Both the position numbers and the translations under genes were made by a program. The notes beneath the pieces were generated by a model. That model ran no database searches, was not told where the DNA came from, and was given only the letters and a program-made list of their open reading frames with translations. Positions 1-6,182 of a stretch of DNA of 18,660 bases are shown in pieces. Source of the DNA: an uncultured Prevotella sp. (GTDB lineage Bacteria > Bacteroidota > Bacteroidia > Bacteroidales > Bacteroidaceae); the NCBI GenBank assembly GCA_934230115.1, contig CAKQEI010000048.1:1-18660 (forward strand), read 5' to 3'. The first letter of the stretch is position 1. Each line of letters begins with the position of its first letter.

Positions 1-67
1 TTTCAGATGTCTGAAAACGCTTTGTTTCGTCGGCTGTAGACTGAGAAACCGTGCAATCCTGCTTCAT
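1..67 (-). CDS. Unidentified protein, N-terminal fragment (cut by left edge)
   Basis: An open frame starts with ATG (complement of 65-67) and runs off the left edge after 22 codons; it begins MKQDCTVSQSTADETKRF. An in-frame TAA at 83-85 fixes this ATG as the only usable start. A purine-rich stretch, AGAGGAGAGG, ends two bases before the ATG and resembles a Shine-Dalgarno sequence, which is unusual for this phylum. The visible residues are polar, with no signal peptide or membrane segment, and I cannot name the family. About 200 bp upstream lies the candidate invertible promoter at 269-464, which would face this gene only after inversion. That this is a real gene is inferred from the start context, the upstream stop and the open frame; 22 codons alone are weak evidence. 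Confidence 0.5.
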   Translation of the reverse strand, partial: MKQDCTVSQSTADETKRFQTSE

Positions 68-268
68 AACCTCTCCTCTACTTTATGTCACTGTTGGCTG
101 CCATCACCTGGGATGACGATGCCAATTTTACAATAACATTGTTCATAAATTCATACTATCGGGTGTATGTTTGTCCAGTTAGAGGATTCAACACTTAACA
201 TATCAAACATGCTGATTGCTCCGCATTTTCACCTCTTAATGGCTTTGTGTCTCTATCACAAGATGTAC

Positions 269-288
269 TGTTTTCTTATTATAAAACA
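269..288 (+). repeat. Left arm of perfect 20-bp inverted repeat
   Basis: TGTTTTCTTATTATAAAACA. It is the exact reverse complement of 445-464. Internally it has TGTTTT/AAAACA arms around the core CTTATTAT. It is preceded by TAC, as is the other copy. Confidence 0.85.
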
Positions 289-424
289 TGCACTAAGAGA
301 AAAATGCCGTAAACAAAGGGGTTTTGGAGCCTTGAAAAGACAAATTTGTTAAACATTTTAGAACAAATTCGGATTTTTGCTAAACTTTTCCATTAGAAAA
401 TTATAAGGAATGACGGAAAAATCG

Positions 425-432
425 TAACTTTG
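425..432 (+). promoter_or_regulatory. Promoter -7 element inside the invertible segment
   Basis: TAACTTTG fits TAnnTTTG and would start RNA near 438. The -33 position holds only TTA (401-403, 21-bp spacing) instead of TTG, so the -33 match is weak. No intact leftward -7 element (CAAAnnTA on the plus strand) was found between 68 and 444. Confidence 0.5.
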
Positions 433-444
433 CAAGGAAGATAC

Positions 445-464
445 TGTTTTATAATAAGAAAACA
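445..464 (-). repeat. Right arm of perfect 20-bp inverted repeat
   Basis: TGTTTTATAATAAGAAAACA. It is the exact reverse complement of 269-288, with core ATAATAAG opposite in orientation to the left copy. Confidence 0.85.
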
Positions 465-512
465 ATCACTTTTCTCCCCATTTGTTAAACAGTTACAAAG
501 TATGAAAATGAT

Positions 513-572
513 TTGCCCTGAAAACGTTGACTTCTTCTTTCTTTCAACGCTTTCAGGGCAATATCGTTTTTT
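513..572. terminator. Hairpin terminator, probably bidirectional
   Basis: An 18-bp stem pairs TTGCCCTGAAAACGTTGA (513-530) with 544-561 across a 13-base loop. The single imperfect pair is A-C read rightward but G-U read leftward, so the leftward RNA is fully paired; that suits a terminator 27 bp past the tamL stop codon. Read rightward, TATCGTTTTTT follows, which could also stop a transcript from the promoter at 425-432. Neither T-tract directly abuts the stem. Confidence 0.65.
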
Positions 573-587
573 AAGGAGCTTAGCCGT

Positions 588-2801
588 TTAGAACGGCAGT
601 CCCACAGCGAAATGCACAGAGAGGTCGCGACTGAAGCTTGGATTGACTATAGGGTAATGCTCGCGACCGTTGGTGTAGGCAGGGTTGATGGCCTTCATGC
701 CCATGTCCAAGCGCATGATGAAATAGTCGAAATTAAGGCGCAGACCAAGGCCGTAGGCCACGGCTATCTGCTTGTAGAACTCATCGAACTTGAACTGTCC
801 GCCTGGCTGGTCCTTATAGTTCTTGATAGTCCAAACATTGCCCGCATCCACGAAGAAGGCACCGTTGAACTTCCAAAACAGATAGGTGCGAAGCTCCATG
901 TTGAGGTCGAGCTTTATGTCGCCCGTCTGGTTGATGAAGTCGATGCGACCGTCTGTGCCCTTAAACTTGCCCGGTCCGAGCTCGCGCACACTCCATCCGC
1001 GCACAGAGTTGGCTCCACCCGAGAAGTAGCGTTTCTCGAAGGGCAGAATCTTGCTGTTGCCGTAGGGGAAGGCAACGCCAAGTCCGCAATGGAGGGCAAG
1101 AGTGTTCTTGGAGTCGATGGTCACAAGGCGTGTGTAGTCGATGTCGCCCTTAAGATATTGCGCATAGGCAATGTTGAAGAGTGTGTACTGGCCGTTGCTG
1201 TTGCGTTCAGCCCCAAACAGATGGGAGATGGCACACAGGAAGTTGCCGCCAAGCTCGAAGTTGGCACGCATGGCGTCGACACCATTGTTGAAGGCTACGT
1301 TGATGCCCGACTTGAGTATGAACAAATCCTCGTAGTTGTATCGCAGTATGGCGTTGCGGTTGGATGCGTCGTCGAGATAGTCCTTCTTGAATGTGGCAGA
1401 AATCCACGGCATGTAGACATAGTTGATGTCGATGAGGTCGAAACGGTAGGACCACCTGTTGAGCGACGACTTCCAGTAGTATCGCCACGCCGACGAGAGC
1501 ACACGGCGGTGAAACTCAGGTCGGTTCTGCATGTTGTAGCTGAAGAGCAGCTCCGAGCGCATATTGTTCCTGTAGCGGTATTTGTGTGGCAAGAAGGGGG
1601 CTATAATGCGCGGGAAGGCGATTTTCGTCTCCACATTATATTCCCTGTAGTCTTGGTTCTGATAGCCCTCAAGCCCTTTTATTGCCTCGAAAGCTCCTCG
1701 CAGCTGCACGCTGAAAAGCTCGCTGCCGCGGAAGATGTTGTTGTTCTCGTAGGTGAGCGAGGCTGCCGCGCCGAAGTCGCCCGCCGTGTTGGTGCCCTCG
1801 GGTTGGAAGGAGATGGTGTTTGGTGGGCGTGTGCTCACGTGGATGTTGCAGTCGAGGAGCGAGGTGTCGGGCAGCTCGTCGAACGAGATGTTGGTGTAGC
1901 GCACGGCCTGCAACCTGGCAAAGTTGTTGTAGGTAGACTCGAGGTCGGAGGCTCTAAACGGCTTGCCTGCCTTGATGTCGGTGTTGTTCTCGAGCACCTT
2001 CATTCGGATGGGGATGGCGTTGCCGCCCACTCCATGATAGGAGATGTTGTTTATGAAATATTGCTTGTGGTGGGTTTCGGGGCTGTTGTTGGAGCCGCGG
2101 TATTTTATCAGTCTCAGCGTGAGGTCCACCTTTCCGTCCTTGCCTGTGGAGTCGGCCTCGTAGTGTATGAAGTCCTTGTTGAACTTATAGTAGCCGTTGT
2201 TGATGAGCTTGTTGGAGAGGCGTTTGCGCTCTGCCTCCAGATTGGCGTTTGAGAAGTCCATGCCGCGCTTCAGCCGACGCTTTGCTGGGTTGTTGGTGTC
2301 GAGCACGGGAAGGAGCAGCGAGTCCTCCACCACGTAGTTCACCGAGTCGATGGCAAACTTTCTGCCCGGACTCACCTCGTAGGCCACATAAGCCTTCTTG
2401 CCACGCTTTGTGGTGGTGGCATTCGCATTGGCCTCAAGATAACCCATCGCCTGCATGGCGCTCACCATGTCGCGGCAAGAGCTTGCCACCTGCGAGGAGT
2501 CGTAGATAACGGGAGCCTCGCCCATGCCGCGGAGCAGGCGGTTGGCCCATTTGGTGGAGTCGCTGCCCGACATGTTGTAGATGTCGAGCGGAAGATTGAA
2601 GAGCGAGAACCACTTGGAGTTGGGCCGCTGGCGCATGTATGGAGCAAGCTGACTGGCGTTGAACGAGCTTGTGTCGCTCTTCACGGTGTTCCCCCTGAGC
2701 AGATATTCGCCATCGGCCACATACTTCGTGGGCGAGCACGAAAGCGTGGTTATGATAGCTGCAAGTGGGATAAAAGCTTTATGTAGTGCTATTTTTGACA
2801 T
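588..2801 (-). CDS. tamL: TamL, outer-membrane assembly lipoprotein of the Omp85 superfamily
   Basis: This Omp85-superfamily protein is the lipidated TamA counterpart of Bacteroidota. It is expected to work with a TamB-like protein in inserting or supplying outer-membrane components. The 737 residues begin with a lipoprotein signal ending in TLSC, with Cys22 as the lipidation site, followed by SPTKYVADGEYLL, typical of TamL. POTRA-like modules occupy roughly residues 30-330 and a 16-strand D15-type barrel the rest. The conserved barrel-lumen loop motif appears as GGANSVRGW (595-603), with the invariant Arg601. The chain ends in Phe, as barrel proteins usually do. Length is normal for TamL. 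It diverges from the SpoU methyltransferase gene, an arrangement I recall from other Bacteroidales. A TACCTTTG element at 2878-2885 probably drives it, and a hairpin lies 27 bp past the stop. The POTRA count cannot be settled by eye. Confidence 0.9.
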   Translation of the reverse strand: MSKIALHKAFIPLAAIITTLSCSPTKYVADGEYLLRGNTVKSDTSSFNASQLAPYMRQRPNSKWFSLFNLPLDIYNMSGSDSTKWANRLLRGMGEAPVIYDSSQVASSCRDMVSAMQAMGYLEANANATTTKRGKKAYVAYEVSPGRKFAIDSVNYVVEDSLLLPVLDTNNPAKRRLKRGMDFSNANLEAERKRLSNKLINNGYYKFNKDFIHYEADSTGKDGKVDLTLRLIKYRGSNNSPETHHKQYFINNISYHGVGGNAIPIRMKVLENNTDIKAGKPFRASDLESTYNNFARLQAVRYTNISFDELPDTSLLDCNIHVSTRPPNTISFQPEGTNTAGDFGAAASLTYENNNIFRGSELFSVQLRGAFEAIKGLEGYQNQDYREYNVETKIAFPRIIAPFLPHKYRYRNNMRSELLFSYNMQNRPEFHRRVLSSAWRYYWKSSLNRWSYRFDLIDINYVYMPWISATFKKDYLDDASNRNAILRYNYEDLFILKSGINVAFNNGVDAMRANFELGGNFLCAISHLFGAERNSNGQYTLFNIAYAQYLKGDIDYTRLVTIDSKNTLALHCGLGVAFPYGNSKILPFEKRYFSGGANSVRGWSVRELGPGKFKGTDGRIDFINQTGDIKLDLNMELRTYLFWKFNGAFFVDAGNVWTIKNYKDQPGGQFKFDEFYKQIAVAYGLGLRLNFDYFIMRLDMGMKAINPAYTNGREHYPIVNPSFSRDLSVHFAVGLPF

Positions 2802-2877
2802 CGTTGTGATGATAAATGTAGGATAAATGACACAAGTTATTTTGCATTTATTAGAACCTATGGTCTGAAAAACCTTG

Positions 2878-2885
2878 CAAAGGTA
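2878..2885 (-). promoter_or_regulatory. Promoter -7 element for tamL
   Basis: Read leftward this is TACCTTTG, matching TAnnTTTG. It would give a start near 2872 and a leader of about 70 bases. No clear TTG sits at the -33 position. Confidence 0.55.
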
Positions 2886-2907
2886 CGAATTTATTGATAA
2901 ATATTGC

Positions 2908-2915
2908 TAACTTTG
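2908..2915 (+). promoter_or_regulatory. Promoter -7 element for the methyltransferase-to-clpC run
   Basis: TAACTTTG matches TAnnTTTG and lies 54 bp before the methyltransferase start. It is back to back with the leftward tamL element, with 22 bp between them. The -33 element is not obvious. Confidence 0.55.
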
Positions 2916-2969
2916 CATCACATTAATATTCAGTGGACATTAATAAACGAAAGAAAGCAAGGAAAATAG

Positions 2970-3740
2970 ATGATAAGCAAGAACAAAATAAAATACATCC
3001 GTTCGCTTGAGTTGAAGAAAAACCGCGACCAAATGGGCGAGTTTGTGGCAGAAGGGCCAAAGGTTGTGGGCGACATAATAGCCCGCCACCCATCGTGCCT
3101 GCGCCAGATTGTGGCCACGGAGCGATGGATTGAAAGCCACAGGGCGGAATTGCAGGCCACGGGCTGCGAACTGACTGTAGTGGACGAGACGGAGCTGACG
3201 AAGGCAAGCTTCCTGTGCCATCCGCAACAAGTGTTGGGAGTGTTCAGAAAGCTGGATTGCCGGCTCGATGCAGGCGCATTGGAGGGGCGGCTCACGCTTG
3301 TGCTCGACGGAGTGCAAGACCCTGGTAATCTTGGCACTATTGTGCGCATAGCCGACTGGTTTGGCATAGAGAACGTGGTGTGCAGTCGCGACACAGCCGA
3401 CATCTACAACCCCAAGGTGGTGCAGGCCACAATGGGAAGCATTGCCAGGGTGAACGTGGCGTACACTCAGCTCGAAGACTTCTTCGACACCCTGCCCCCT
3501 ACCCTGCCCATATACGGCACATTGCTCGAGGGCGAGAACATGTACAGCCACAAGCTCACCGACAACGGCATCATCATCATGGGCAACGAGGGCAAGGGCA
3601 TTTCGCCTGCCATACGCAAGCGCATCACCGACGCCCTGCGCATACCCAACTATCCGCCCGAGCGCGACACTGCCGAGAGCTTGAATGTGGCTATTGCCAC
3701 AGCCATAGTGTGTGCTGAATTTCGACGCAAATTGCTATAA
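2970..3740 (+). CDS. SpoU/TrmH-family RNA 2'-O-ribose methyltransferase
   Basis: A cytoplasmic, AdoMet-dependent enzyme expected to methylate a ribose 2'-OH in rRNA or tRNA. The N-terminal 95 residues look like the SpoU substrate-binding domain (FVAEGPKVVGD at 25-35). The catalytic SPOUT domain shows all three motifs: motif 1 LDGVQDPGNLGTIVRIADWF (112-131, with Asn120 and Arg126), motif 2 GNEGKGI (205-211), and motif 3 IPNYPPERDTAESLNVAIA (225-243). At 256 residues it is normal for RlmB/TrmH-type proteins. The target nucleotide cannot be read from sequence, so no symbol is given. It is first in a seven-gene rightward run and diverges from tamL. It has its own -7 element at 2908-2915. Confidence 0.9.
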   Translation: MISKNKIKYIRSLELKKNRDQMGEFVAEGPKVVGDIIARHPSCLRQIVATERWIESHRAELQATGCELTVVDETELTKASFLCHPQQVLGVFRKLDCRLDAGALEGRLTLVLDGVQDPGNLGTIVRIADWFGIENVVCSRDTADIYNPKVVQATMGSIARVNVAYTQLEDFFDTLPPTLPIYGTLLEGENMYSHKLTDNGIIIMGNEGKGISPAIRKRITDALRIPNYPPERDTAESLNVAIATAIVCAEFRRKLL

Positions 3741-3760
3741 TATAATTTACACAAACAGTT

Positions 3761-4639
3761 ATGATTAACGATATTTTCAAGCCACGCAGCTGCTCAAGCT
3801 GCATCAACGCTGCCCTTAATGTCTACAGCAACAATTTCAAAAAAATATTCAAGGCAACATGGCTCTACATATTGCTGCTGTCGGTGGTCGAAGGTCTGTC
3901 AGCGTTCATCTCATCGCCTCTTACAGGCAATGCCGGGCAGCAGCAAAACCTGCTGTTGCCACTCTTGGGATTGGGAGCCATCTTTGTGGTGGCGCTGCTG
4001 CTCTCGGTGAGGATAACGTCGGGAGTGCTGACCATGCTCAGCGCAGCTCCACTCAAGGCGATGATGAAGAAGGTGCTTAAAGCCAACCTCACGGGGTTAG
4101 GTCTATACATTATTATAAATATAGTGGTGTGTGGCATAATGATGGGCGTGGCTATGACTGGAGCAATGCAGAAGTTGCCGACGGCGACACAGATTACGGT
4201 GTTTGCGCTTCTGGGCGTTGTGCTGCTCGTGGTGGAGGCTTTGGTGCTCTCACCGTTCATCTACTCCATCACAAGATATGTAATGGAGGAAGGCACAAGC
4301 GTGAAGGAAATCTTCGGCAAGCACTACCGCAAAGGATTCCGCCGAACCGGTTTCCTGTTCTCGCTACTCTTCTCCATTGTGCTCATTAGCCTGGTGGCAG
4401 GCATGTTTCTGTGTGTTCCGGGTTGCATCACCATTTTTGCGAGCAACTACAACAACTATGGCGTGACCACAGGCGACCTCTCGGGTCTGCCCTCGTATTT
4501 CGACTGGCTCAACTTCCTCTCGACCTTACTCATGGCGTTCATCACACAGTATCTCGCGATATGGATTCTACTGTCGTTTGTCTATGGCTATGGCAGCATA
4601 GAGGCAGGCGCACAGAAGGAGGAAAGAAAAACTGTTTAA
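3761..4639 (+). CDS. Six-pass inner-membrane protein of unknown function
   Basis: I do not recognise the family. The 292-residue chain has a short cytoplasmic-looking N-terminus (FKPRSCSSCINAAL, with a CxxC at 11-14) and about six hydrophobic segments, near residues 33-52, 64-94, 112-133, 145-170, 197-225 and 250-277. A basic loop, FGKHYRKGFRRTG (185-197), and a charged tail (KEERK) suggest both ends face the cytoplasm. Paired long helices joined by amphipathic stretches recall bacterial multi-pass membrane families such as the glycerophosphodiester phosphodiesterase membrane domain, but no diagnostic motif supports that. It starts 20 bp after the methyltransferase stop and ends 18 bp before hisB, so it is probably co-transcribed with them. 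A transport or scaffold role would be a guess. Confidence 0.75.
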   Translation: MINDIFKPRSCSSCINAALNVYSNNFKKIFKATWLYILLLSVVEGLSAFISSPLTGNAGQQQNLLLPLLGLGAIFVVALLLSVRITSGVLTMLSAAPLKAMMKKVLKANLTGLGLYIIINIVVCGIMMGVAMTGAMQKLPTATQITVFALLGVVLLVVEALVLSPFIYSITRYVMEEGTSVKEIFGKHYRKGFRRTGFLFSLLFSIVLISLVAGMFLCVPGCITIFASNYNNYGVTTGDLSGLPSYFDWLNFLSTLLMAFITQYLAIWILLSFVYGYGSIEAGAQKEERKTV

Positions 4640-4657
4640 CCCTATATAAAAAATGGC

Positions 4658-5773
4658 ATGGACATGACACAGAATTTAGAAAAAGAAACGGTGCAGAAAC
4701 CACAACGATTGCTCTTCATCGACCGCGACGGCACATTGATAGAGGAACCGGAAGACGAGCAGATTGACTCGTTTGAGAAACTCAAGTTTGTGAAGGGCGT
4801 GATGAAGAACCTCTCGTTCATACGTCAGCACACCGACTTCCACTTCATAATGGTAAGCAACCAGGACGGACTGGGCACCGACTCTTTCCCCGAATCCACA
4901 TTCCACCCCGTGCACAACTTCATATTGCAAACTCTTGAGGGCGAGGGCATCAGCTTCGAGGCGCAGCACATCGACCGCCACTTTCCCGAGGACAACTCGC
5001 CCATGCGAAAACCTGGCACAGGAATGCTGACAGAATATATCAACAACCCGCAAAAGTATAATCTTGCCGAATCGTACGTGATTGGCGACCGCGAGACCGA
5101 TGCCGAGCTTGCACGCAACCTTGGATGCAAAGCCCTTATCTTGGGCAAGGACAACATGACGTGGGACAAGATAGCCGAAATACTGTTTGCAGGAGAACGG
5201 ACTGCCACAATAAGCCGCACCACCAAGGAGACCGACATAAAGGTGAGCATCAACCTCGACGGCACAGGAAAATGCAACATCAGCACCGGACTGGGATTCT
5301 TCGACCACATGCTTGAGCAGATAGCACGACACGGTAGCATCGACCTGCAGGTGAGCTGCAAGGGCGACCTCAACGTGGACGAGCACCACTCCATCGAGGA
5401 CACAGCCATAGTGCTCGGACAATGCATCGACAAGTGTCTGGGCTCGAAGCGAGGCATCGAACGCTACGGATTCTGCCTGCCCATGGACGACTGCCTATGC
5501 CAAGTGGCTCTCGACTTCGGCGGACGCCCGTGGCTAAACTGGAACGCTGACTTCCACCGCGAGAAGATAGGCGAAATGCCCACAGAGATGTTCCTGCACT
5601 TCTTCAAGAGCCTGAGCGACGCGGCTCGCATGAACCTCGACATTGAGGCACGTGGAACCAACGAGCACCATAAGATAGAGGGAATATTCAAGGCTTTCGC
5701 CCGCGCTCTGCGCATGGCAGTAAAGCGCGACATCTACCATTACGAACTGCCATCCACCAAGGGAGCATTATGA
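4658..5773 (+). CDS. hisB: Bifunctional histidinol-phosphatase / imidazoleglycerol-phosphate dehydratase
   Basis: Catalyses two histidine-synthesis steps: IGP dehydration (C-terminal domain) and histidinol-phosphate dephosphorylation (N-terminal HAD domain). HAD motifs: DRDGT (22-26; Asp22 nucleophile, Asp24), RKP (117-119) and GDRETD (143-148). The dehydratase begins near residue 190 and shows its metal-binding sites: FFDHMLEQ (214-221), [10 protein letters not shown] (241-250) and NEHHKIEG (335-342). The 371 residues match bifunctional HisB proteins. The Cys-rich zinc loop of the E. coli phosphatase domain is replaced by [11 protein letters not shown] (106-116), which has no cysteine; I recall Bacteroides HisB lacking most of them too. 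No other his gene is in the window. The stop overlaps the next start (ATGA). Met3 is an alternative start. Confidence 0.93.
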   Translation: MDMTQNLEKETVQKPQRLLFIDRDGTLIEEPEDEQIDSFEKLKFVKGVMKNLSFIRQHTDFHFIMVSNQDGLGTDSFPESTFHPVHNFILQTLEGEGISFEAQHIDRHFPEDNSPMRKPGTGMLTEYINNPQKYNLAESYVIGDRETDAELARNLGCKALILGKDNMTWDKIAEILFAGERTATISRTTKETDIKVSINLDGTGKCNISTGLGFFDHMLEQIARHGSIDLQVSCKGDLNVDEHHSIEDTAIVLGQCIDKCLGSKRGIERYGFCLPMDDCLCQVALDFGGRPWLNWNADFHREKIGEMPTEMFLHFFKSLSDAARMNLDIEARGTNEHHKIEGIFKAFARALRMAVKRDIYHYELPSTKGAL

Positions 5774-6144
5774 GCCATAGAATACTGATTGCTCTCGGCA
5801 CGAATGTGGGCATCGACAACATCGCGAAGGCGAAAAAGGCTTTGAAGGAGACGTTCGCCGACGTGAGCTTCTCGCAAACACTGCCTACAGCCGCCTTAGG
5901 CAGCAAGTTTCAAGGCACTCAGTTTCACAACGCATTGGCTTCGGGCTTCACCACACTCGAAGCCGATGAGGTGGTGGGCAGGCTCAAGAACATCGAGAGG
6001 GCCACGGGCGACACTCGCGAGCTAAGGCAGGACGGAAAGGTGGTGCTCGACCTCGACCTGCTGAAATACGACGACACACGATTCCACCAAGCCGACTGGG
6101 AGAGGGAATACGTGAGGGAACTTATCGCGGAGATGGCCGAGTGA
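5770..6144 (+). CDS. Short, divergent FolK-like (HPPK fold) protein
   Basis: The 124 residues resemble hydroxymethyldihydropterin pyrophosphokinase (FolK), which transfers pyrophosphate from ATP to the pterin in folate synthesis. Seen: start IALGTNVG (7-14), FHNALA (52-57), LKNIERATG (72-80), and DLDLL (94-98) with the two magnesium-binding aspartates. Missing compared with E. coli FolK: the first Arg of GRVR (here GDTR, 80-83), the Trp and Arg before the aspartates (here QDGKVV), and most of the C-terminal region with its His and Arg; full-length FolK is near 150-160 residues. The start overlaps the hisB stop by 4 bp, so translation is probably coupled. It may be a degenerate paralogue with another role; a standard folK could lie elsewhere. 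Confidence 0.7.
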   Translation: MSHRILIALGTNVGIDNIAKAKKALKETFADVSFSQTLPTAALGSKFQGTQFHNALASGFTTLEADEVVGRLKNIERATGDTRELRQDGKVVLDLDLLKYDDTRFHQADWEREYVRELIAEMAE

Positions 6145-6182
6145 CATTTCATTCATAAATATATAGTAAAAAAATAGTTTTT

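Larger units (their letters stand above)
269..464. promoter_or_regulatory. Candidate invertible (phase-variable) promoter segment
   Basis: Two perfect 20-bp inverted repeats, TGTTTTCTTATTATAAAACA (269-288) and TGTTTTATAATAAGAAAACA (445-464), enclose 156 bp. Each repeat is itself built as TGTTTT, eight bases, AAAACA: inverted arms around an asymmetric core, as in tyrosine-recombinase sites. The two cores are in opposite orientation, which would give inversion rather than excision. Inside, TAACTTTG at 425-432 matches the Bacteroidota -7 element and points right in this orientation. Bacteroidales are known for invertible promoters between short inverted repeats, for example those flipped by Mpi in Bacteroides fragilis. 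No recombinase gene is visible. That this segment inverts is inferred. Confidence 0.6.
68..587. other. 520-bp AT-rich region without a convincing gene
   Basis: This stretch separates the leftward gene at the left edge from the 3' end of tamL. It holds the 20-bp inverted repeat pair, the enclosed promoter-bearing segment, a 12-bp direct repeat (ATTTGTTAAACA at 344-355 and 480-491) and a hairpin near tamL. A 61-codon frame at 167-352 crosses the left repeat arm, has no promoter or recognisable domain, and is judged spurious. I see no tRNA or other known RNA. Confidence 0.7.

Noticed and set aside
101..123. Hairpin near the left gene (CATC...GATG) as a terminator or riboswitch
   Set aside because: The stem is only about 4 bp with no T-run or conserved motif.
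167..352. 61-codon rightward open frame
   Set aside because: It crosses the left arm of the inverted repeat, has no recognisable domain or promoter, and has the composition of translated AT-rich intergenic DNA.
612..2252. Long rightward open frame (546 codons) opposite tamL
   Set aside because: It is a shadow of tamL caused by codon bias; the tamL frame has signal peptide, motifs and terminal Phe, while this one has no family features.
2872..2884. Palindrome ACCTTGCAAAGGT at the tamL promoter as an operator
   Set aside because: Its arms are only 5 bp and it is largely made by the promoter consensus itself, so it is not reported as a separate site.
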